A stretch of DNA of 64,000 nt from Macropodus opercularis (lineage: Eukaryota; Chordata; Actinopteri; Anabantiformes; Osphronemidae), in NCBI GenBank assembly GCA_030770545.1, contig CM061106.1, positions 7,803,001 to 7,867,000 of the forward strand, read 5' to 3'. The position numbers were made by a program, and so were the translations under genes. Below the pieces are notes generated by a model that worked only from the letters and a program-made list of their open reading frames with translations, had not been told where the DNA came from and ran no database searches. Below, piece by piece: positions 53,365 through 64,000 of the stretch. The first letter of the stretch is position 1, and every line of letters begins with the position of its first letter.

Positions 53365-56300
53365 ATGGATCAGCTGCTGCTGCTGCTGCTGCTGTGTTCA
53401 GGTACGACTCTGCTCCACACGCTGGATGAAGTAAAGACACATTCTTCAAGCTTTCATCCAGCAGATCTGCAGTCAAACCAGCTTTTGTCTGTATTTATTG
53501 ACAGTTTTTCAGTCTTGTAAAAGCTTGATATTATTAAAACACAAGAGAAGCTGAGGCTGCGTCTGTCAGAGCAGCCAACGGTTCATACGATCAGATAAAC
53601 TTTATTCATCCCACAGTGGAGACATTTAGAATAAAAGAGTAAAAGAACGGTTTGTACAAGTGAACCTTCCTCTTGTTAATTAATTAATAAAGGTTGCTGT
53701 GTCACCTCACTACTACTGATGTATGGAAGTCTATCAGACTCAGAATTCAATGTGCAATTTGTAATTGTAATTTGAAAATGCATTTTACATTTGTCAATTT
53801 AATCCAAATCCAAATTCCTAAGTAAACGTTTAAGTAAAAGTTAAATCAGTTGCATTTCATTTTGTCGTGGTTTGTATTTATTCAAATGTGTCGTAATGCT
53901 TTTCTCAAACCTGTCAACTGTTATCGCTGCCTTTTGATTGGCCCGAGTCAAACAGTCCTAACCAATGAGGGTAACAACTACCAGCAGCCAATCAGAGGCC
54001 ACTTTTATGCCTTAAGTAGACAGATGGAGAAGTCAGTGCGTCCTTGGACAAGCTGCTGAGACTGTAGACAAACAGAAACAGCCTCACTCCTATAGAACAT
54101 GGAGACAAGTTTATGAAACGCATTAGGTCACATCTGAATAAAAACAAACCATGACAAAAAATACAATAGATTTAGCCTTTATTTAAACTTTTAGTTGGTG
54201 TTGAATTGACACTTTTTATACTGAATGTAAATGCATTTTCAAAATCCATGACCAAAAAGCACATTGATTATATGAAATGCAACTGATTAAGTTTGTATTT
54301 AAATTGTCAACTTAAAAACATAAATAATTAAATTGTCACTTTTGCTATTGAATTGACAAATGAACTGCCATTGGATCTATGCGTCTGATAAACGTCCATA
54401 CTGATGGACATTAGACACAGCTCTGTATACTGTCGTTTAATTTATGTTTCAAATTTATTTATTTTAAACAACAATTATAACATTATGGTTTTATGGGTAA
54501 GTTTTGACCCACAAACATTTTCTTCAAGAAACAGGCTAAACGTTTTTTTTTTCTTTCTATAATAAAACTTGAATACAAACGAAAAGCAGAAGAAGACATA
54601 ATAAATAAATAAATAGGCTTGAACATGAGTGGAAGGAGCTTCGTTGATCTCTTCCAGACATCCATGGGGTCAAGCTGGTCAAATCTTCCTCTTGATATCA
54701 TTTGAAAGGTCTGACGTGATATTGTTACCCCAAAAATATTTCTTCCTTTCAATACATCCCAGAGACGATCAGCAGCCTTATTGCAGGATTTGTAGTTTCC
54801 AGCAAGAAGAAGAAAACCATCATCATTCATCAATGTCTTTCCACACGTCGCCATGGACTTTTTTCCATCTTCTTAATTTTTCACCAAACATAGCTTCCAG
54901 AATGTAGCTGACAGAAGATTTTTCTCATTTTTGCATGGTTCCAATGGAGATTCAAGCTCTGCAAGTCAATTCTCTGCTGAATTCACCCATATATGGACAC
55001 GTTCAGCTTGTGACGGTTTTGGCCCTCCAGCCACTGGAGGGCGCCCTTGTTCCCTGTTCTTTGTTGGTTTTTGTTTTTCGTCACTCCCTGTTTTCTGTTC
55101 ATTGTTTTCACCTGGTTTTCATTTCCTGTTTGTCGTATATTTAAGGTCCTCAGTTTTGTCGTCTCATTGCTGGCTGATTACCCATTGTTACCCACAGTTT
55201 GTCTACAGTTTGTCTACAGTTTGTCTACAGTTTGTCTACAGGGTTTCTACAGATTTGGTATGTTGGATGTCTTGCTTTGTATTCAGGTTGTTTTGGTGTT
55301 AAGTTTTGTAGCCCCATGTTCTGCGTACGTTTAGTTTTACTCCAGATCATCAACGGTTAGTCTGTAATCTTCTGTGTTAGTGTTGTGTTTTTTTTTTGTT
55401 GCCTTTTGATTAAAGATTAAGTTGACTGTCCACACGAGTCTGGGTTGTTGCAATTGGGTTCCCCATGTTCGTTTGTAGTGTGGGCACAGGCTCTTGGTTG
55501 AGCAGCCCCTTTGTGTAGTTCGAGTTTTGCGGAGTGGAAAGAAGGCTCCAGAGGTTGAGCTCTCCCCTCTTGGGAGTTTTGGCGCCATCTAGTGGCAATT
55601 TGAGGTAGTACCAGGGGCTCAGACGTCTACTACCCCTGGTACTCTAGTGCGTTAGAGTACGTGAGCTGTAACACAGCTTTGTATGTTTTGTTTTTGTGCA
55701 TGTTTATAGGATACGCTAAAGCTCGCATGATTCTTAGAGAAGCTGTCTGTCAATGTTATGTTATTTTTAGAACTGGGTTAAAAAGGGCCCTAACAATTAT
55801 TATTATTATTTTAATAACAGCATTTTAAAAATAAAACGTCTATATTTTATAAATATTGTTTTTTTCATGACATAGAGGTTTCAGACCTATCACTTGACTG
55901 AAGTCAAAAAGCCTTGATGCACTAAACAAATTTATATGATTTTTTTGTGCATTAAAACCTTAAAACAAAACAAAAGTAAGCACGACAAACCTAAAGAGGT
56001 TAAGAATGAAGCATCACGTTAGCCCAAAAAATAGAATAAATAAGACAAAGAAGAAAAAAAGAAAAGCGAGAGAAGAAAGGAGGAAGTCAAATCCACAGAG
56101 GCCACAAAGCCACGAAAGTTAGATTTATAGCTTCTATGGGTGATTGTGATAGTTAATAGTATAGTTAATGGATGTACAATGTAGACATGAAATAAAATAG
56201 AATAAATTAAAGCTAAGATTGTTTCCAAATTGTCCTCTTTAAAATGAAATAATGTAATTAATACCTTAGTTATACTGTCTTGCAAAAGCCTAAGCTAGAC

Positions 56301-59300
56301 AGATTTTCCTGTTTTTACTCACGTACTGTAAATTAAACACAAAAAAACAACAGTAATTAAAATACAATAATGCCTCCTACAAATACAACTCTCAATTTTG
56401 CTGCGTCACAGTGATTCAATTCTTTTGTACATTCTTTCTGTATATAATGTTTTAACAAATGTTACTCTTTTTTGTAATTAATGTTACTTTTCTCTCTGCT
56501 GCTGCTGGGACGCCAGAATTTCCCCACTGCGGGATAAATAAAGTCTTATCTTATCTCTCTTATCTTTAGCTTGTCCATGTAAACGATACCTTAATATAAA
56601 TTAAAATAACGCTTTAGCAAGTCTCCTATGTATTAGAGAATCTAAAAAAAGTTATAACAAACAGTAAGTTTTCTTCTCTGCTTCCACTGCAGGTCTAAAT
56701 TATGACCTATGTCTGAACACAAGGGGGCACTGCTTCACCCAAAACACCACTCACAACTAATACAACTTTTATCCTGTTGAATCAAGACTTCAAGACTTAA
56801 CAATTCATCATGTTGTCTGTCCAATCTCATCAACACTAGTGAAGAAATCCAGAAATAATTGTCTCTCCAATTTTCCTCACCTGTCATGTTTCCATGCTTC
56901 CCCCTCACTGCACTGCTCTAAGTCTCTCTCCTTTGTTTTCGTCTTTAGAGGTGTATCCAGACACACTTTAATTCCTATTGTTAACGTGGTTTCTACACGT
57001 TACGTTATGTTGTGGTTGTCATGGACTCTTAGCTTTTGCTTTAGTTTTACAAAGTAGTGAGTTTTTTGATGTGATTATTTTCCTGCGTATTCGTGTCTGT
57101 TCCTCTTGTTCGTTTGTCTAGTTTTTGTCTTATTAAATGATTTCTATTGGTAAAGTTTGTGAGTTGTGCTCTTGGGTTCTTCACATCGTCAGTCAGTCTG
57201 GTCACTGCCTCAGTGTTGAGTCCAATAGTGTTTAGAAATTCCCAGTAAGGGAAGTGAGTCGTTCTTCAGCCTCTAGAGGCCAATGAAACGTTTGGTCTAG
57301 AGCCACCAGGGTGTGTTTAAAGTGTAGAACTTCCAGTGGTGAGAACATCTGCCAAGAAGTAGCTGATCCACATGTCGTCACCACACAGGCTGCTCTGCTC
57401 ACTCACATGCCTTCATGTGTCAGGTTCAGCTGATACTGTTCGTGTCTTGTCCTTTAGCTCTTTTAATTCAGTGTTTAGTGAAGAGACTTTTTTGCTTGAT
57501 CCTAATAGGACCTGACAAAAACTAAACATGTGCGTCAAACACAAACATTAAAATGTGTTGGTTCTGGTTATAGCTGTGGTCCAATCAGAGGCTGCTCTGC
57601 ACTGATGCATGTTCTCTGATTTCCTCCTCAGCAATTGAGGCTGAAGAAAAACACACGTCAACAGGTAAAGACAAAGAAAGATCAGTGGATCAACCATCAC
57701 AGTTTACTGTCACCTATTACTGATGACGCTCTGCTTTCTGTTCAGAACCTGATGAGATCAAGTTGGTGGGAGGAGACAGTCGCTGTGCAGGTGAACTGGA
57801 GCTGAAACGTGGAGGAGACTGGAAACCAGTGGATGGATCTGACTGGAACCTGAAGGAAGCAGCTGTTGTCTGTAGAGAGCTGGACTGTGGTTCTGCTGTT
57901 TCTGTTGGAAGGAGAGTAGAGTCCTCAGAAAGATTAGTGTGGAGGCTCTTCTCTGACTGTGTTCAGTCTGGATCTGTTCTGAGGAAGTGTGTAGGACTAC
58001 ATAACTCTTCCTCCACCCTGAACCTCACCTGCTCAGGTGAGCTCATCAGTGACATCATCAGTAACATCAGACCACGTAGAAACACATTAGGTCCTTAACC
58101 AACAGAGACTCATTAAGAAGCAGCAGCGGTTTTTATCGCTTGTAGTCAATTTGTCAATACGGACAAATGCCAATGTTGCCATGTTTTTCCATGCACTCAG
58201 ACAATTTTTATCCCTTTACTTTACAAATTACTGTTAAAATGGCTTGTGCAGAGGAAGACAGTGAATATGAATCATCTCTAAGAAGCTTGAATACTTCTTA
58301 CAAAGACATATTCAGATATTATTAAAAAGTTCATTCAGCATCAACTTAGGAGAAAGTGGATGTTCTAATCAGAACAATGTGCATGACCAGAACCAGACAC
58401 AGGTATAGTCTGACCTTACATGCCGTGATTATCAGAACCATCTCTGTACATTAACCTGCCACTGCTCAGAGAACCTTCAGGACATCAGAGATATGAAATG
58501 TGACTGTGCTGTTAAAGTGTGTGGTTCTGCTGTGGATGATGGACTGATGTTGGTTCTGAGTCCAGTTTGTTTCATCTCTTCACTGAGCGTCTGCTGTCTC
58601 TTCTCTCTTTGTCTCTTCTCTCCAGACTCTGTCAGGCTGCTGGAAGGTCCTGGTCTGTGTTCAGGCAGACTGGAGGTCCGGTCCAACCAGCGCTGGTCCT
58701 CAGTGTGTGAAGCTGACTTTGACCAGCAGGATGCAGAGGTGGTCTGTAGGCAGCTTGGCTGTGGGGCTCCTTCAGCCCTCCAGGGGGGGCTCTATGGAGA
58801 AGTGGAGGCTCCAGCGTGGTCCACAGAGTTCCAGTGTGGAGGCAACGAGTCTGCTCTGCCGGACTGTAGAAGCTCAGACTCAGCTAGAACCACCTGCTCA
58901 CCTGGCAAAGCTGTTGGACTCACCTGCTCAGGTAGACGAGGAGCTGCAGCTTGGATTTGGTTCATTTCTGCTCTAGTGAAGGAAACTATTATGTTTGACT
59001 GATGACGCTCTGCTTTCTGTTCAGAACCTGATGAGTTAAGGTTGGTGGGAGGAGACAGTCGCTGTGCTGGTGAACTGGAGCTAAAACATGGAGGAGACTG
59101 GAAACCAGTGTTTGGATCTGACTGGACCCTGAAGGAAGCAGCTGTTGTCTGTAGAGAGCTGGACTGTGGTTATGCTGTTTCTGTGGGAAGGAGACAAGAG
59201 TCCTCAGTCAGACCTGTGTGGGAGATCAGGTCTGTCTGTGTTCAGTCTGGATCTGCTCTGAGGGAGTGTGTAACATCAGGTTACTCTTCCTCCACCCTAA

Positions 59301-62300
59301 GTTTGACCTGCTCAGGTAAGATCATCAGTGACATCATCAGGCTACTTCGCATCAATTCTGGTTGTTCTATGGTCATGTTCTCACTGGGTTTAGTCAGTTT
59401 CCAGCTGATGGAACTTCTACTTTGAGTTGGTTTAACAATAATATAAACTTTATTGAACTGTCAGGACATACTTACTGAGCAATAAATATATTTGTTACGT
59501 GCCATTATTATTGAAATAATTTTCAAGAGAAATTGTCTCAAAGTGGGTTTAAGTTTTTACTGAACACAAAAATAAATCTACATAGAAAACCCATCAAATC
59601 CCACTGGAGACAGTGGAGAAGAAAAACCTTTACCAGCCTCCATCAGAACCAGGCTCAGAGTTGGGGCCAACTGCCCCAACCTGCAGAACGCCACAGCTAG
59701 TTTTAGTGTGTATGAAGATTCATCACTAACGTGAAAAACATGTAATGTCTTTATCCATCAGTTCCGATGGGACTTCCTGGTTTTTGTTACCTGCTTTCTG
59801 TCCTGTGTCAGTTCGTTGAATTCTGTTACCTTGACTTCTGTCTTGACTTGTACATCGTTATTGCCATTTTCACTGTTTCTTTGCTAGATTGACCCTGTAA
59901 GTTGTCTGAAAGTTGAGTCATGGCAACTGGACTTTTTCTATTCCATAGAAATGTTTCTCCATCTGTTCAGGAAGATTCTTCAGCCTGTAGGGCAAGTTGG
60001 TAGAGACACAGATTTAACGTCCAGTTAGGTTCCACTTCTCACTTGTAAAGAACGGGCTTGTTATATGAACAAAGCACTGAGGGTAGTGAATAGATGTGAG
60101 CTCTCAACTACAGTGACTCCTCCTCCAGTTTGCCCATATTTCTAAAATTAAAAAATGCACATGAACACAGAACTGTTCAAACAACATATAACATACGTAC
60201 TTTGATCATGATGGAGGAAACTGTCCCTGAGTCTACTGGTCCTGGCTCTCGCTCTTCTGAGTTTGTGGAGGCAGTAGAGTCTCTGTTTCCCTTCCTGGCC
60301 AGTGATGCAGTGTTGTTGCTCCAGGAGAGGTCCTCAGTGATGTGCACACCCAGGAACTGCTCACCTGCTCCACAGCAGACCCGTTGATGGTCCGAGGGTG
60401 CTGGGGGTGAGCTCTCCTGTAGTTCACCACGATCTGCTTTGTCTTCTCGACATTCAAGGACAGATTGTTGTCATTGCACCACGACACCAGAAGATTCACC
60501 TCACTCCTGTAGTTGGTTTCCTCCCCACTGGAGATGAGACCAACCACACACAATCCCCCTCAGCACTCTGCCCTCGTATGTTGGCTGGAGCTTTTCGTGC
60601 GTTGATCTGGCTGAGATCTCTTCACGCTGGCTTTGGGACACAGTGAGAGCCTGGTCTGCAGTGGACGGTGTGGTTTCCTGTGCCGGGATGTTATTAACTG
60701 CTTCAAAGTGACCAAAGAAATCATTCAGCTGGTTCAGCAGGGAACTGTGGTGGTGGCTCGTAGTCAGTGATGGTCTGCATCTCCCGCCACAGGCTCCTGG
60801 AGCTTTTGTTTTCGCTGAAATGTTGGGTGATCCTCTCTGAGAACTGTCTCTTTGCCTTTTTGGTGCCACGAGACATGTTAGGTGTGGCTTCAGCTCTGTT
60901 TATATTGCCTGTTGTGAAGGCAGTGTTTCTCGCCTTCAGTAGCCTGTGGACATCACCATCAACCGTGGCTTCTGGCGCAAACACAGATGCTGCTGGTTTC
61001 AGTTACATCATCAGGCCTGTATGCTGGCATTAGCATAACAGCGATGTGCTCAGAGACGAGTATATACTAGGCTGACATCTGGTGCCAGTTCTGAAAATGC
61101 TGGCCCACAGGTGGCAAACCAGATCTGAGCCAAAGGGCTCTGGGTCGTTCTTTAGTGTATAAGTGCATTGTGTGTACCAGAACTGGTCCAGACTAATTTT
61201 ACCATGTGGGTTATCACCTTGTTTTTGTTCAAGAGGATTGTTTGCTCAATTCTTGTTCAGGACCATATTTTATCAGGTCTGAGTTCAGAGGAAAGTTCTT
61301 CTAGATTCATGATTGATCCCCTCAAGTCGCTGTTTGTGTTCTCACCGAGGATTTAGAGTCCTGTTATCTTTGGGAGTCATTAAGTGCCGACATGGTTTTA
61401 TTCTAGTGCAGAAGAATAGTTTGAACCATGACATGTGGAGGGAAATTACTTCAGATTAGAGGAGAGTCCAGAAACTTTTTAAATTGAATTCTGTTGTTTT
61501 TGTTCTTGGATTTTGTTTTAGTATGACTTCTTCACCAAACTGATCCAAGGAGATTTCTCTGACAAAGCAAAATGAAGAACTTCAGATATTGCTCAGTGGA
61601 ACTGTATGTATGTACTCAGTGGACTACTGCTCATCCAGACACCTTCCACCTCCTCACTACATTTTATTGTGGAGCTTTCTCTGGTCTTGTCTATTAACCT
61701 CCCTCATCTTGTTGACTTCCCCTACGTCAACATCATGTGTAGTGTTTAACCTCTTTAAACTGGGTCTGAGGTTCGGGTTCTTTGATTCCTACATATCACG
61801 TTTGTTATTAGTAGACTTTTAAATTAGCAGCACAGCCACAGCTCTGTTGTTGTAGAGTGGCTTTAAATTACTGATTTAACGCCTCACATTAGATGATTTA
61901 TGACGTCTTCATTCTTAACAATCTTCACAGATCATTAAAGTAAAGTTTCATAAAATGTAACATTGTTGATCTGTTTTCTACATTTAGCTTTTCATAATAT
62001 TGAACTGAATGTTGTGCTTTTCTCTTCACATTTCTCTGAATGGAATCATTAGACTAAAACTTCAAGTTTTACTGTGAGAGCTGCTGCAGTGTTTCTCCTA
62101 CTACCAATGTTCCAACGTTAAGCAATAATAGTCGTAGTTCATGAACTGGAAACATTGTCTGTTCATTCTCCAGGTTTTTTTAAGTATCTGTTTCAGATCC
62201 TTGAGTTGAACCAATGCACCTACATTAACTTTTTAAACATTCTTTGTTGTAAAGTGGACATTTTAAAGAATAAAATTATGTATTTACAGAATGTTTCCTG

Positions 62301-63251
62301 CAAAAATTTGATGTTACAGCTACTTTAACCAGTTTCAGTTTAGTCTTTCACTAATGCAGCGGATTTGTTCACGTATACATCGCTATCACAGATCCTCTAA
62401 TAGATCCATCACACAGAAATGCAGATAAACACCAGCTGTTCCAGTGTATTAAATGTTAAAGTGTGTGGTTCAGCTGTGGATGATGGACTGATGTTGGTTC
62501 TGAGTCCAGTTTGTTTCATCTCTTCACTGAGCGTCTGCTGTCTCTTCTCTTTGTCTCTTCTCTCCAGACTCTGTCAGGCTGCTGGATGGTGCTGGTCTGT
62601 GTTCAGGCAGACTGGAGGTCTGGTCCAACCAGCGCTGGTCCTCAGTGTGCGAAGCTGACTTTGACCAGCAGGATGCAGAGGTGGTCTGTAGGCAGCTTGG
62701 CTGTGGGGCTCCTTCAGCCCTCCAGGGGGGGCTCTATGGAGAAGTGGAGGCTCCAGCGTGGTCCACAGAGTTCCAGTGTGGAGGCCACGAGTCTGCTCTG
62801 CTGGACTGTAGAAGCTCAGACTCAGCTAGAACCACCTGCTCACCTGGCAAAACTGCTGGACTCACCTGCTCAGGTAGACGAGGAGCTGCAGCTTGGATCT
62901 GGTTCATTTCTGCTCTAGTGAAGGAAACTATGATGTTTGACTGATGACGCTCTGCTTTCTGTTCAGAACCTGTCAGGTTGGTGGGAGGAGACAGTCGCTG
63001 TGCAGGTGGACTGGAGGTGAAACATGAAGGAGACTGGAGACCAGTGTCTCAATCTGTCCAGACTTGGAAGGAAGCAGCTGTTGTCTGTACAGAGCTGAAC
63101 TGTGGTTCTGCTGTTTCTATAAAAAGGATACAAGATTTCCCAAAAAGACTTGTGTGGAAGATCAGTTCTGGCTGTGTTCAGTCTGGATTTGCTCGGAGGG
63201 AGTGTGTAACATCCACTTACTCTTATGACACTCTGAACCTCACCTGCTCAG
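53365..63251 (+). CDS. Multi-SRCR receptor gene, 5' part (continues past window)
   Basis: Seven exons seen: 53365-53401 (signal, MDQL7CS), 57632-57664 (linker AIEAEEKHTST), 57746-58036 (SRCR1), 58626-58931 (SRCR2), 59025-59315 (SRCR3), 62568-62873 (SRCR4), 62967-63251 (SRCR5). All have GT-AG borders and phase 1-1, and each is 285-306 nt. SRCR1, 3 and 5 have six Cys and begin with an LVGG motif. SRCR2 and 4 have eight Cys and begin DSVRLL. All keep the AAVVC or AEVVC core. No stop or frameshift was found. It is the divergent partner of the minus-strand receptor. An Ig-like domain and membrane anchor may follow beyond the window. Ligand and function are inferred from the SRCR family only. Confidence 0.85.
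53451..54482. other. Intron 1 of the plus-strand receptor, first part
   Basis: Contains a minus-oriented LINE tail near 53590-53625 (AAACTTTATTCATCCCACAG). The remainder is AT-rich without features. Confidence 0.45.
54483..54860 (-). pseudogene. piggyBac-like transposase fragment
   Basis: LWDVLKGRNIFGVTISRQTF and MISRGRFDQ, then VWKRSTKLLPLMF, follow the pattern of the piggyBac N-terminal half (LWD...GR.IF...MS...F..I.R..RFD ... VWDKWV..LPLMF). Residues between are deleted, and the DDD catalytic region is absent. It lies inside the receptor intron. Confidence 0.45.
55010..55600 (+). mobile_element. LTR-like fragment
   Basis: TGTGACGGTTTTGGCCCTCC at the start, a TATTTAAGGTCC promoter-like box near 55137 and GATTAAAGATTAAG near 55410 fit the layout of a fish Gypsy-type LTR. 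The end is not defined. It contains the short tandem repeat at 55190-55245. Confidence 0.4.
55190..55245 (+). repeat. TTTGTCTACAG tandem repeat
   Basis: The 11-bp unit repeated four to five times. Confidence 0.9.
55601..57631. other. Intron 1 of the plus-strand receptor, last part
   Basis: Gene-free. A plus-oriented LINE tail (TTTCCCCACTGCGGGATAAA then TCTTATCTTATC) lies at 56520-56565. Confidence 0.45.
58037..58625. other. SRCR1-SRCR2 intron of the plus-strand receptor
   Basis: The intron ends in the conserved TTTGTCTCTTCTCTCCAG pyrimidine tract shared by all eight-Cys SRCR exons here. No other feature. Confidence 0.55.
59600..59700 (-). mobile_element. L2 tail fragment in SRCR3-SRCR4 intron
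   Basis: The equivalent, in gene orientation, of the fragment at 40070-40145, flanked by the same intronic sequence (GAGCAATAAA, then AAGTGGGTTTAAG). Confidence 0.65.
60230..61030 (-). mobile_element. Rex1-like LINE fragment
   Basis: The minus strand encodes NYRSEVNLLVSWCNDNNLSL, NVEKTKQIVVNYRRA and, further upstream, LWREMQTITDYEPPP, which are reverse transcriptase blocks of Rex1/CR1-type elements. Between them there are frameshifts and a deletion. It sits in a roughly 2.2-kb insertion (about 59760-61990) that distinguishes this intron from its minus-strand counterpart. Confidence 0.7.
61031..62420. other. Rest of the SRCR3-SRCR4 intron
   Basis: 61031-61990 is unassigned inserted DNA. From about 61990 the sequence again matches the reverse complement of the minus-strand SRCR1-SRCR2 intron (39920-39500 region). 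Confidence 0.5.
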
Positions 63252-63376
63252 GTGAGCTAATCAGTGACATCATCAGGCTATTTAGCATAAATCCTGTTCT
63301 GTGGTCATGTCCTCAGTGAGTCTAGTCAGTCGTCAGCTGATAGAGCTTCTACTGTGAGTTGGTTTGACACTAAAAT

Positions 63377-63937
63377 TGTTATGAACGGACTAAAGAACCA
63401 GGTGGGAGGACTCAAATGCAACGAAGAGCAGGATTCTGAGACAAATTTAAACTGAGGTCTTTATTGAAATAACAAACTGGAGAAATGCACAAACCCTAAA
63501 TTTAGAAGACTAGAAACAGAAAGTGCTGCCTAACGCAGGAAATACAAGATTCAAGGTTCTAAGAAAATTATCGACATTTCTAAATAACTAAGAAACAGAA
63601 AATGCTGCACCAGAGCAAAGATACAAAACAGATCATACTTTACATTTGGAAAACTAGAGAAAAAAAATCACTGCAAAGCAGGAACTACAGCTCACTATAC
63701 AAACACTGACTGCTGACTTAATATGAACGTTACCAATGCTAGAGGTCAAGGAAAGTGGAAACTGACAGACTGGACATAGACTGGACTCACGCTAGTGAGT
63801 GACGGGCATTAATACTAACAAAACAAATGAACGAATAACAAACAGCTGTGTTGAACATAAACTGGTAACCAGAAAACACAGAAGAAGAACTTTAACTCCA
63901 TCTTGCTGCCTAGTGGTGGGAAAGCTGATTCATCACA
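63377..63937 (-). mobile_element. Solo-LTR-like insertion in the intron after SRCR5
   Basis: Starts TGTTATGA and ends TCATCACA (one mismatch in the inverted tips). It is flanked by AAAT on the left and A-AT on the right and interrupts intron sequence that is continuous in the other receptor introns. Minus orientation is suggested by an AATAAAGACC signal near 63463. Confidence 0.6.
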
Positions 63938-64000
63938 AATATAAACTTTTAATTAGTGAGGACAAATTTGCTGAGCAATAAAAATAAATAAATAAATTTG

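Larger units (their letters stand above)
52316..53450 (+). repeat. Right arm of the inverted repeat
   Basis: Reverse-complement match to 46399-48725 minus its internal duplication. The outer boundary is sharp: GTGGACAAGGCAGAACAG at 52316 pairs with CTGTTCTGCCTTGTCCAC ending at 48716. Confidence 0.85.

Overview
This window is vertebrate nuclear DNA, almost certainly from a ray-finned fish and probably a percomorph teleost. The evidence is spliced genes with GT-AG introns, group-A/B-like scavenger receptor cysteine-rich (SRCR) exons in symmetrical phase 1, an HSP30-type small heat-shock gene, L2 and Rex1-like LINE tails, a Tc1 element, hAT and piggyBac remnants, and TG...CA retroviral-type LTRs. 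It is an accessory, repeat-rich region. Most long open frames are antisense or low-complexity artefacts.

Region by region: 0-5.3 kb holds minus-strand relics of two unrelated genes, a calsyntenin-1-like gene (32-1988) with at least three frameshifts and an axonemal dynein heavy chain (4008-5205) with in-frame stops. An LTR fragment lies between them. 5.3-19 kb has no convincing gene. It holds L2 pieces, a promoter-like block copied from 26.4 kb, a long hairpin, several minisatellites, a 633-bp tandem duplication and a 1-kb pyrimidine tract. 19.5-24.1 kb is a tandem repeat array whose last duplication is split by an LTR retroelement. 24.5-25.6 kb is a dead Tc1 transposon. 27-29 kb is a broken USP-type deubiquitinase. 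30-32.2 kb carries a small two-exon orphan gene with a palindromic CRE next to a TATA box. It encodes a Pro/Phe-rich protein with a basic/acidic C-terminus. 34-35.3 kb is an HSP30-like pseudogene with a solo LTR inserted just upstream of its lost start codon.

37.5-64 kb is the most interesting part: two divergent SRCR receptor genes. The minus-strand gene (46438 to 37702) can be assembled completely: signal peptide, three SRCR domains, one Ig-like domain, a membrane segment and a 47-residue tail. Its eight coding exons sum to 1521 nt, exactly 506 codons plus stop, with every junction in phase. The plus-strand gene (53365 onward) has the same signal exon, the same small linker exon and at least five SRCR exons, and runs off the window. 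The two first exons and their upstream regions form an inverted repeat (about 46.4-48.7 kb against 52.3-53.45 kb), so both genes probably derive from one inverted duplication and share a TATA promoter. They look like a fish-specific, membrane-anchored innate-recognition pair. That function is inferred from domain content only.
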